49,385 bases of DNA from Streptomyces griseocarneus (GTDB taxonomy: Bacteria > Actinomycetota > Actinomycetes > Streptomycetales > Streptomycetaceae), in assembly GCA_003674045.1 (NCBI GenBank), contig PENC01000035.1, positions 1 through 49,385 on the forward strand, written 5' to 3'. The notes under the pieces were generated by a model. That model made no database searches. It was not told the DNA's origin and worked only from the letters and a program-made list of their open reading frames with translations. Shown here one piece after another: positions 1-6,861 of the stretch (the first letter of the stretch is position 1; every line of letters starts with the position of its first letter). The translations under genes and the position numbers were made by a program.

Positions 1-60
1 CAGCGGCTCGAACCGACCCCACAAGTCATCCGTCACCACCCACGGCGGACGCTTCCCCAT
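1..60 (-). CDS. IS5-family transposase, N-terminal fragment (runs off window)
   Basis: Reading leftward from an ATG at 60, the 20 visible codons give MGKRPPWVVTDDLWGRFEPL. The pattern P-W-[VI]-V-[TS]-D-[DE]-L-W-x-R-[FV]-E is the typical start of Streptomyces IS5-family DDE transposases, where this N-terminal segment precedes the catalytic domain. The right-edge fragment has the same pattern. The catalytic region is outside the window, so activity cannot be judged. Confidence 0.65.
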   Translation of the reverse strand, partial: MGKRPPWVVTDDLWGRFEPL

Positions 61-119
61 GACAGGCCCAACGAGCCGCTGAAGGCAGAGACATGGCCCC
101 ACCCAGGCTTTCTGTTAGC
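1..119 (-). mobile_element. IS5-like element, left-edge copy (partial)
   Basis: The window opens inside an insertion sequence that runs off the left edge. The minus strand carries the first 20 codons of a transposase, and about 50 bp upstream of its start lies GCTAACAGAA (plus-strand positions 110-119). The same 10-mer occurs at 49268-49277 in front of the right-edge transposase, at a similar distance from the start. It therefore probably marks a shared terminal or subterminal sequence. The exact terminus and target duplication cannot be fixed without the other end. Confidence 0.6.
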
Positions 120-136
120 TCCTCTAAGGAGGCTTT

Positions 137-2065
137 GTGCCGACGCGCCCTACTCGCATGCCCGGCACCGACCGCGGTGGCCCGGGCTCGTGGCCGACGG
201 ACCGGTTCCAACGGGGTTCGGGCAGCTGGTCGACCGCTGTGGCAGAACCGGAGCACGAGCCTGACGCCCTCGATCCACTGGCACAGCGCGTCCACGCATC
301 CGAGAACCAGCGGGCGGGCCGGACAGCGGCACACTGCGGACCAGGCCCAACGGGCCTGGGAACCTCTGCGGCACGGCCGGCCGCGCCGTCGCATTCCGGG
401 CCCGGTGCGCCCGCCCGCTTGGACGTGCTGTGGACCCGCAAGCGCGCGGCCGGTTCGGCCCTGGCGGCTCATGTCGCGCAGGTGCGCCGCCGTCTGGCCC
501 ACAGCCCGACGTCCCGACGCCCCGGCGGCTGGGTCTACGACCCGGAGGGGACCTTGGCCACGATGAGGCGCGATCCGGCCGCATGGGGGGAACGGTACGC
601 GCCGTGGATGATGGAATGCGGGGAGGTGGTCGAGCACGGGCGGGCGTTGCTCAGCGAGATCCGCAGTGTGCGCGGCGCCGACGCCGGGGTGAGCGCCTCG
701 GGGCGGGTCGGACTGGTCCCGGTCAAAGTCGGCGCGGACCGCGCGGGGGCACTGATCGGCCGGGCCCGGCTCGGTGAGAATGCGGGTCGCTCCACCAAGT
801 CGAATCTCTCCCCGTGCGGCACCACGGAGTGGGCCGCTGTCATGCAGGAGTTCGGGCTCCAGGGGGTGGCGGCGTATCCGAATTTCGCGGCCGGCTGCTG
901 GGGCGGGGGCCTGATGCCGGACATCTACGACGACTGGCGTCAGGACTACGTCGTCATGCTCATCTACGGCTTCTACCTCGAGTACAACATCGACACCGCG
1001 TACGGCGGGGTGGAAAACCGCCTGCGACACGAGATCCTTGCGCTGTGGGACATGCCCGGTCTTCCTCCCGACCTGCGGGCACGGCGGGCGCACGTGGCAG
1101 CCGACCTCGCCTTCTTCGACAGCAAACGACGGGACGAGGCCGACGTCCACGGTCTGCCCACCAGCGGCCTGAATGCCTGGGTCTACCGCGACCGCGACCT
1201 GTGGCGCGACTTCAAAGCCGCCGACAGCGGCTACTTCACCTACTATCTCTCCTTCATGCCCGGCTCCTGCGGCCGCGACGACATGATGCTCACCGGCCTG
1301 GTCGCCGACTGGGCCGACCTCGGACCGGACCTGCGCTTCCAGGAATGCGGCCAGTCGGTTCTCGCGCTGACCCGCGGCTCGGTGACCATGCCGGACCTGC
1401 TGGCCTGCTACGAGCGCACCGTCTGGATGTTCAATGCGCACTGGACCGAGGAAGGCGGCGTCCGCGCCGAGCGCTACGCCGCGTGCATGGCGGTCCTGGC
1501 TGTCGGACCGTGGCTGCTGGGCAATCACCGCCACGACGTGTGGCGGTACTACTCCCTGGCCGCCGACCTGTGCGCCGCGGCGCAGGAGCGGGACCTGTAC
1601 GCCTCCGGCCAGCTCGCCGACTGCTATGCCGAGGACCTGACCCCGACCGCGCCGGCCGGCAGATCGCGCGTACACGTCCCGCGCCGTGACCTGCCGTTCA
1701 GCGTCGACGTCGACGGTATCCGGCACACCGGCTCCGTCAGCCTGCACACCGTGGTCTGCGACGCCGTGGCCGACGGCGTGCTGCCCATGGGCATCGTCGA
1801 CCACGAGTTCGTCGTCCCCTGGCTGCTGAGCGAGGGCCGAATCTCCCCCGCGAGCTTCCTCAGGCACATGGACCGCACCTACTGCCGACACTTCGCCCAG
1901 CTCATGCGCTGCGGCCACGGAAGCGACTTCAAACGCCCCTTCAGCGAACCGGTCGCGGCACTGATCATGGAGCAGTGGTGGCACGGCATGTACTTCGCGA
2001 TCGGCGTCGGCAGCCTGATCGAGGCCCAGACGGACCGGGTCGCCGGCGACCGCGCGCACGCCTGA
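137..2065 (+). CDS. large conserved-looking protein of unknown function (642 aa)
   Basis: I do not recognise this protein. The GTG start at 137 has a strong ribosome site, AAGGAGG at 126-132, only 4 nt away; an in-frame ATG at 563 is an alternative. Residues 1-100 are low-complexity and rich in Arg, Gly and Pro. From about residue 140 the sequence looks like a folded, mostly helical domain with many Trp, Tyr and Asp, including DIYDDWRQD, RDDMMLTGLVADWADLGPDL, QECGQSVLALTRG and NHRHDVWRYY. There is no signal peptide or transmembrane segment. Paired acidic motifs on an all-helical protein raise the idea of an isoprenoid-synthase-like fold, but I see no canonical NSE motif, so that is speculation. 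The gene starts about 20 bp outside the left IS end, so its original 5' end or promoter may have been replaced. Confidence 0.7.
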   Translation: MPTRPTRMPGTDRGGPGSWPTDRFQRGSGSWSTAVAEPEHEPDALDPLAQRVHASENQRAGRTAAHCGPGPTGLGTSAARPAAPSHSGPGAPARLDVLWTRKRAAGSALAAHVAQVRRRLAHSPTSRRPGGWVYDPEGTLATMRRDPAAWGERYAPWMMECGEVVEHGRALLSEIRSVRGADAGVSASGRVGLVPVKVGADRAGALIGRARLGENAGRSTKSNLSPCGTTEWAAVMQEFGLQGVAAYPNFAAGCWGGGLMPDIYDDWRQDYVVMLIYGFYLEYNIDTAYGGVENRLRHEILALWDMPGLPPDLRARRAHVAADLAFFDSKRRDEADVHGLPTSGLNAWVYRDRDLWRDFKAADSGYFTYYLSFMPGSCGRDDMMLTGLVADWADLGPDLRFQECGQSVLALTRGSVTMPDLLACYERTVWMFNAHWTEEGGVRAERYAACMAVLAVGPWLLGNHRHDVWRYYSLAADLCAAAQERDLYASGQLADCYAEDLTPTAPAGRSRVHVPRRDLPFSVDVDGIRHTGSVSLHTVVCDAVADGVLPMGIVDHEFVVPWLLSEGRISPASFLRHMDRTYCRHFAQLMRCGHGSDFKRPFSEPVAALIMEQWWHGMYFAIGVGSLIEAQTDRVAGDRAHA

Positions 2066-2155
2066 CCGGCTGTTGTCCATTCAGAGCACTCCCGGGTTCA
2101 AGCCCGCGCTGGGTAAGCGCGGCGCCCCGGCCACGTCCGGCAGCAGCGCAGGCCC

Positions 2156-2583
2156 GCCCTGCTGCACGCCGCCGCCGACAGGCTCCGCGCGCTCGCCACC
2201 GCCGCCTCCACCGACACCCATGGCCGCCCGACCGCGACGCGGCCGGTGCGCTACTGCTTCACCGCCCCCACCGGCGAGCCTCGGAGGGAACACACAGGGA
2301 ACCCGTCGCAGCGGGGGCAGTTCGCGGGCGGGGTGGATGACACGCCGCCGAGGGCCGCTCCTGGCGCCTCACGGTCGACGGCGACGGCGCACGCTCCACC
2401 CGCATCCCCGCGCCCACTGCCGCGACCGGCGAGGACTCGGACGCAGCCGGCGCCTCCATCCATGGCACGGCCAGTGAGCTGGTCCTCTACTCGTACGACC
2501 GTATCCCGGCCGACTCCTTGCATGTTGACGGAGACGCAGGGCTGCTCGACCTGCTCCGCGCCTGGGAGCCGGAGGAGAAGTAG
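2156..2583 (+). pseudogene. maleylpyruvate isomerase-like (MDMPI/TIGR03083-type) C-terminal relic
   Basis: From 2341 to the TAG at 2583 one frame reads as a mycothiol-dependent maleylpyruvate isomerase C-terminal domain. It contains RSWRLTVDGDGARSTRI, then GTASELVLYSYDRIP, then DGDAGLLDLLRAWEPEEK. An in-frame TGA at 2338-2340 stops this frame upstream. Protein-like sequence (ALLHAAADRLRALATAASTD) continues in another frame from 2156, so at least one frameshift separates the halves. No start codon or N-terminal DinB-like bundle is present. I read it as a truncated, frameshifted relic; the family call rests on motif memory. Confidence 0.5.
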
Positions 2584-2735
2584 GACGTAGCGGGGGCGGT
2601 TGGCCGCGTGGGAGCGGGGGCGCGGAGCATGCCGTGGGCTGCTTGACGGCGGGCGTCACGCAGCGCGTGCCAGACGGTGGGGTCGAGCAGGCCGAAGAAG
2701 ATGAGGCCGACGCCACGGCGGCGGGGCGCTCCGCG

Positions 2736-3278
2736 TCAGGAGAGGGACATCGTCATATCGGCGCCGATGCTCTGCGTTCCGCCGTCGGTGGTGCAGGCAG
2801 CCGTGACGCCGGTGATCACGACCGTGTCCTTGTCACCCGTCATGGGGCCGGAGGTGACGGTGCAGTTGAATCCGACCTGGCCGGTCGTGGGGTCGGTCGT
2901 CACGGTGAAGGACAGCGTGCTCTGCTGCTTGGTGTTCCAGATGACCGTGCCGGTCCCGGACGCGGTGAACACCACGGCGCACGGGCCGGGCCCGCCGGTG
3001 GCCTTGGCCTGCCCGGTGCCCTGGCCGGTGCCGGAATGCAATGCTGGGTAACTGCCGTTGGGCGACGAACAGGTGGCAAGCGCCCCCGCAAGGGTCGCCA
3101 CTGCGCTCCCGCCGGGCTGGAGCGCGGGGTTGAAGCTCATCGTGAAGTGCACGGTGCACTTGAGATCGCCGGTGGCGGCGTGGGCCGGTGCCGCGCCCGG
3201 GCCCGTGACGGCCGCTGTGGCCAGCAACGCCATGGAGCCCGCCCAGGTGCCGAGTCTGCGGATGGATATGTCGTGCAT
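2736..3278 (-). CDS. small secreted protein, unknown function (180 aa)
   Basis: The ATG at 3278 is preceded by AGGAGG (CCTCCT at 3285-3290 on the plus strand), which fixes the start. The first 33 residues are a Sec-type signal peptide: a short RR-containing n-region, a hydrophobic stretch (MALLATAAVTGPGAAPAHA) and an A-x-A cleavage site. The mature part of about 147 residues is rich in Thr, Ser and Gly. It has four Cys (C-T-V-H, ATCSS, FNCTV, AACTTD) that could form two disulfides in a beta-sandwich. I recognise no family. It lies alone between two degraded stretches, with no obvious operon partner. Confidence 0.75.
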   Translation of the reverse strand: MHDISIRRLGTWAGSMALLATAAVTGPGAAPAHAATGDLKCTVHFTMSFNPALQPGGSAVATLAGALATCSSPNGSYPALHSGTGQGTGQAKATGGPGPCAVVFTASGTGTVIWNTKQQSTLSFTVTTDPTTGQVGFNCTVTSGPMTGDKDTVVITGVTAACTTDGGTQSIGADMTMSLS

Positions 3279-3837
3279 CGGATGCCTCCTCGGGTTCAGA
3301 GCCACGAGTGTGCGCGGCAGCGCCGGTTCCGTCGCCCCCTGCGCGACGGCGCACAGGGGGAAGACGGCGGCGCGCGGAAATCCAGTGGCCCGCGCCCCCA
3401 TGCACTGCTTGGATGCCGCCCACGCCCCGTCTCCCCCGCTCCTCCTGGCTTCCGCCGAGCAGTACTACGACGCCGTGCCGCGCCCCACCGCCGACACGGA
3501 GGACTGCGGCCCACTGACCGCTCTCGGCCTATGACCGAGACTGCGGGATAGGGCCGGTCGCTCGCGCCAGGGTTACTTCGTTCCATCATCGATCTTCACG
3601 AATCGGGTCCAGTTCGGGCCGTCGCACAGGGGCCGATTGACCGACGTCAAAGCCAATCCTCGGAGACGTCCTGCCGGACAAGCCGCGCCAGTGTCCTGGG
3701 ACATGTCCGACAGGACGTCTCCGGGGCTGCCATGGCGCGGCGTCATCGCAGGTGGTTGGTTTCGTCGGCGTAGAAGCCGACGCGGCTCCGGTGTCCGGAG
3801 CCATGACGGCGAACTCCCGGCAGACGGCCTTACCGGG
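3279..3837. other. degraded intergenic stretch of about 560 bp
   Basis: No intact gene is visible. Around 3460-3534 one plus-strand frame reads EQYYDAVPRPTADTEDCGPL before a stop. This resembles the N-terminal segment of some GNAT acetyltransferases, but too little remains for a firm call. The right half holds the inverted repeat at 3662-3722. The stretch joins a secreted-protein gene to phage-derived relics and is best described as a decay or rearrangement zone. Confidence 0.5.
3662..3722. repeat. 19-bp inverted repeat with a nested 5-bp dyad
   Basis: The left arm GGAGACGTCCTGCCGGACA (3662-3680) matches the reverse complement of 3704-3722 at 18 of 19 positions. The 23-bp spacer contains a second dyad, TGTCC-TG-GGACA (3692-3703), so four TGTCC/GGACA half-sites lie within 61 bp. 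No T-run follows, so a simple terminator is less likely than an operator or a recombination site. It lies about 115 bp upstream of phage-derived gene fragments. Confidence 0.7.
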
Positions 3838-4204
3838 TTCCGCGCCCGCTGGTATCACTACCGGGCGGAGCTCGCGGTCGGCCCGTTCACGTCCTTCGGC
3901 GAGCTCGCGGCGTACATGGCCGATCACGGTCTGCCGGGCCCCGACGAGCTGCTGGTGCCCGTACTACGAGGACGTACTGCTGCCGGTCGAGTCGATCCTC
4001 GACGGCACCTGGGGCAGCGGGACGGCGCCGGCCGAGTGGGCGGACTTCCTCCTGATGCGGCGCATGCACTGGAGCTGGGACGAACTCCAGCAGACCCCGG
4101 CCTACGTCCGCCGGTACGCGCTGGACTTCCTCGGGCTCATCGCCCAACAGGAGCATCGAGCACAGGACCAGGCGCGGCGGGAGGCCGACCGGCGGATGGG
4201 GTGA
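3838..4204 (+). pseudogene. phage-derived protein, frameshifted (tail-assembly region?)
   Basis: One frame gives RWYHYRAELAVGPFTSFGEL through DELLVP up to 3960. The protein then continues in the next frame with YYEDVLLPVESILDG, WADFLLMRRMHWSWDELQQT and YVRRYALDFLGLIAQQEHRA to the TGA at 4204. The C-terminal part resembles proteins found beside head-tail genes in Streptomyces phages and prophages. The +1 shift at about 3960 is either decay or, less likely, a programmed frameshift as in some tail-assembly chaperones; I see no classic slippery heptamer. No start codon with a good ribosome site is evident. Confidence 0.45.
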
Positions 4205-4210
4205 TGCGCT

Positions 4211-4659
4211 GTGCCGGAGCTCCGGCCAGGAGTGTTCAGCGCCCTGTTCGCCGGGATCGAGCGCGATGCCCGGCTCAAGAGCCGCACCGCGGTGACTCGT
4301 TTGGCAGCTGCGGTCGAGCGGCAGGCGAAGATCGATGCGAGTACCGGCTCCCACCCGTACGGCACACGGGCACCGGGCCCGCAGTGGTCTCCGGGACACT
4401 CCGGAGATCCCTGACCCGCACCGCAGCGGTGTGGACCGGCGGCGGGTGGGAGACCAAGGTCGGCACCGCCCCGGGGCAGGTGCCGCCGTACGGGAAGTCG
4501 CCTACCCCGTCGAGCCGGTACGGGACGTACCTGGAGCGCGGCATGCTCCGCAACGGTGCCGCCTACCCGTTCCTGCTGCCCGCGTTCCGCTTCGGCGTCA
4601 CGCACGTGGCCCCGCAGCTGTATCAGGCGGTCTTCCGGCCCGGCTGGCCGCACCTGTGA
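4211..4659 (+). pseudogene. HK97 gp10-like phage head-tail/minor tail protein, frameshifted
   Basis: A GTG at 4211 begins VPELRPGVFSALFAGIERDA and runs to HPYGTRAPG near 4370. The frame then closes (TGA at 4412-4414), while GPAVVSGTLRRSLTRTAAV, then VGTAPGQVPPYGKS and YPFLLPAFRFGVTHVAP, continue in another frame to 4659. The order, a conserved HPYG, a SGTLRRS strand, then RYGTYLE and YPFLLPA, is that of gp10-like head-tail proteins of about 150 aa. One frameshift near 4368-4380 breaks it. It follows the preceding phage fragment by 6 bp, preserving phage gene order. Confidence 0.5.
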
Positions 4660-4670
4660 GTGCCTACTTC

Positions 4671-5345
4671 TCAACCCCCTGAAGCACAGGCGGTTCGGGC
4701 CGACGCCACGGTGTCAGTAGAGGCGCCCTCCACCATCTTGGCGACACGGCCGGCCAGGTCCACCCACGGACGCGGAGCGACGACCGGCACACCAGCCGCC
4801 TGTGCCTGCGCGGCGAGCCACCGGCCGTACAGCACGCTGACGCGTGCGCGATGGCGCTGCGGTCCGGCTTCCGGCTCCCGGCGCAGGTAGTTGGCCGTCA
4901 CCTGCTCTTCGTCGTCCTCGTGGAGGAAGACGGCACGGACCGGGCCTTCGGGCGTCGCCGGTCCGGGCAGGATGTAGTCCCCTTCCAGGATCACCGGGGT
5001 GTCGGTGCCCACATGGTTGGCCACCACCGCCTCGATCGCCGGCGCCAGCGCCTCGGCGATCGCGATCTGCCGCTCGACCACCGACTCGGGCGCCTGGCGG
5101 GCGGCCTCCGGGTGAGTGCGCCAGAAGTGGACCTCCGGCAGGTGCTCGGGCAGCGTCACCGCGAGGAGGGCCTCCACGATGTCGTCGGCCTCCACGACGG
5201 GGACGTCGTACCGTCGCGCCAATGCCCGACCGACACCGGTCTTCCCCATCCCCGACGCGCCCCCGACGACCAGCACCCGCCAGTCGGGAAGACTCCTCAC
5301 CCCATCCGTACCGTCCACACGGGCAGAGTACTGCAGCCGCTTCAT
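4671..5345 (-). CDS. P-loop kinase, 2-phosphoglycerate kinase-like (224 aa)
   Basis: Residues 23-36 form a beta strand followed by a Walker A loop, GGASGMGKT, and a helix. ADDIVEAL near residue 53 and VILEGDYILP near 118 match the order in 2-phosphoglycerate kinase-like and other small-molecule P-loop kinases, where VILEG lies at the substrate pocket. The DDEEQVTANYLRRE segment supplies lid-type arginines. The protein is soluble, with no signal or membrane segment. The ATG at 5345 is the first in-frame start and the length suits the family. It stands alone between phage relics and a secreted protein. The substrate is unknown; a nucleoside or phosphotransferase role is equally possible. Confidence 0.75.
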   Translation of the reverse strand: MKRLQYSARVDGTDGVRSLPDWRVLVVGGASGMGKTGVGRALARRYDVPVVEADDIVEALLAVTLPEHLPEVHFWRTHPEAARQAPESVVERQIAIAEALAPAIEAVVANHVGTDTPVILEGDYILPGPATPEGPVRAVFLHEDDEEQVTANYLRREPEAGPQRHRARVSVLYGRWLAAQAQAAGVPVVAPRPWVDLAGRVAKMVEGASTDTVASARTACASGG

Positions 5346-5425
5346 TCACCCGGGCCACACCAGCTGATACGGGAGTCAGCTTCAAGCCGAACAGCACCTG
5401 TCCGCTGGTGACGTGGGGCGCGTCC

Positions 5426-5959
5426 CTACGGGTGGATGCTCAGCCGGGTCAGTGCCGTGGTGTGTCGGATGCCCTCACCGATTACACAGTCGGTCGGAAG
5501 GCTTCCCGGCACCGTCTGGATGGTCTTCTCGGCAGCCGCCCCTTTGCCGCGGCCGCCGACGACTGTTCCCTTGAGCAGGGCGGTGTTGATACCCGCCACG
5601 CGGACAGAAGGCCCGGCCTGGTAGGCGATGACCGTAGTGGCACCGTCCGCGTAGTGCAGGATCTCCTGGGACCGGTTCCAGGAGAGGAGCAGGCAGCTTC
5701 CTCCGGTCTCCCCCTCGGTGTGGTACGCGGCCGTGATGCCGTGACCTGAGGCGTCCGTGCAGTGGTACACCCCATCGACGGTGACCTTGGCGGATCCGGC
5801 GGAGGACAGGCCGAGCCCCGGCCCGTAGGTGATGTTCTCCTGGCCCGTGCAGTCCATGGCGGTATGGTCGTGCGCCTGCGCCGCGGGTACCCCGGCGACG
5901 GTGGCCGCGAGCAGGACGAGGGAGGACAAGGTGACTCCTGCGCCGCGCTTGCCGATCAC
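5426..5959 (-). CDS. small secreted protein, unknown function (177 aa)
   Basis: I place the start at the GTG at 5959, preceded by AAAGGA 7 nt upstream. It gives a Sec signal peptide (GVTLSSLVLLAATVAGVPAA, cleaved after AQA) at once; a longer reading has an unlikely Arg-rich leader. The mature protein of about 145 aa begins HDHTAMDCTGQENITYGPGL. It carries Cys in MDC, YHC, SCLLLS and TDC, and a central VTVDGVYHCTDASG, probably a disulfide-bonded beta fold. I recognise no family. Similar architecture recurs in Streptomyces secreted hypotheticals, so loss of the neighbours does not show it is a relic. Confidence 0.75.
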   Translation of the reverse strand: MIGKRGAGVTLSSLVLLAATVAGVPAAQAHDHTAMDCTGQENITYGPGLGLSSAGSAKVTVDGVYHCTDASGHGITAAYHTEGETGGSCLLLSWNRSQEILHYADGATTVIAYQAGPSVRVAGINTALLKGTVVGGRGKGAAAEKTIQTVPGSLPTDCVIGEGIRHTTALTRLSIHP

Positions 5960-6172
5960 GATGAGTCCTTTCGTAGCCCGAACACGGTGTGGACAGCGCC
6001 ACTTGGCTACCCACTGACATCTCGGATCGCACCGCCGTCCTGGACGGTCAGGAGCATCATGGCGTCCCCACACCCCGGTGTGCGCCCTGCGCCTCACCGC
6101 ACGCCCTACCCGGGGCATTGCGGCGGCGTCGCTGTGAACCATCACGGGACCCACGCGCAAAAGGAGTTACCG

Positions 6173-6624
6173 ATGAGTGACGCGCGTCCGGCAGCACCCA
6201 GGGTGGCCTCCGTGGCGATGGCCGCACCTCCACACCGGCACCGGCAACAGGAGATCGCAGCCGTGTTCGCCGAGGCGTTCCTCGGCGCCGACGCCGCCGC
6301 GCGCCGGAAGTTCACCGGACTCGCGGCCCGTTCCGGCATCGAGTACCGCAACCTCTCCCTGCCGTTGGCCGAACACCGTAAGCCCCGTGACTTCACCGAG
6401 TACAACCGGACGTGGGCGGCGATGGCCCGTCAAGTCGGCCAGCAGGCCCTGACCCGCGCCCTTCAGGCGGCGAAGATCCACCCGACGAGGTCGGGGCCAT
6501 CGTCACGACCACCACCGGGGCCTCGGTCGCGTCCTTCGACGCCAGCCTCGTCCAGCAGGTGGGCCTGGATCGGCATGTGGTCCGGATGCCACTGTTCGGC
6601 CTCGGCTGTGCGGGGGGCCTCCCA
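6173..6624 (+). pseudogene. type III polyketide synthase, frameshifted and truncated
   Basis: An ATG at 6173 with AAAAGGAG upstream begins a chalcone-synthase-like N-terminus. It contains PRVASVAMAAPPHRHRQQEI, FTGLAARSGIEYRNLSLPL and RTWAAMARQVGQQALTRAL. Near 6470-6485 the frame shifts, and the next frame continues DEVGAIVTTTTGASVASFDA, then VRMPLFGLGCAGG. Cys at 6607-6609 sits where type III PKSs hold the catalytic cysteine (FGLGC). Homology stops just after it, leaving about 150 of a usual 350-400 residues, and no His or Asn of the triad. The FGLGC form is closer to alkylpyrone/alkylresorcinol-type enzymes than to RppA, but that is inference. Confidence 0.7.
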
Positions 6625-6861
6625 AGCCGGCGACCTGGGGAGCGGCGGGTTCACATCTCCCGCCCACTGGGAGACTGGGAAAAAGTGGGAAACGATCAAG
6701 GCAATCGACTTCACACACGAGCAGCGAATCGCACACAAGTGCGGGAACCTGCAAGCTCCTGAACGGACCACTCCAGCCTCTCCGCACTGGGTAAGCCGTG
6801 GACCTTCCCGTGGGTGGGCCCCTACGGTACGAACCGTCCAGCGGGCCCGCCCTGGCAACGG
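6625..6861. other. non-coding stretch with an AT-richer patch
   Basis: No gene is seen. Bases 6670-6760 are clearly AT-richer than the surroundings and hold two related blocks, CAATCGACTTCACACA and CGAATCGCACACA. These look like promoter or operator material left from another gene. The patch separates the PKS relic from the permease that ends at 6862 on the minus strand. Confidence 0.45.

Noticed and set aside
26..2080. Very long open frame on the minus strand opposite the 642-aa gene.
   Set aside because: Its translation is low-complexity and Gly/Val/Asp-rich, as expected for the shadow of a high-GC gene; the plus-strand frame has a strong ribosome site and protein-like motifs.
2093..2106. 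CGGGTTCAAGCCCG looks like a tRNA T-arm near phage relics (possible att site).
   Set aside because: No D-arm, anticodon arm or acceptor stem can be folded around it, no CCA-like end is present, and no second copy exists in the window.
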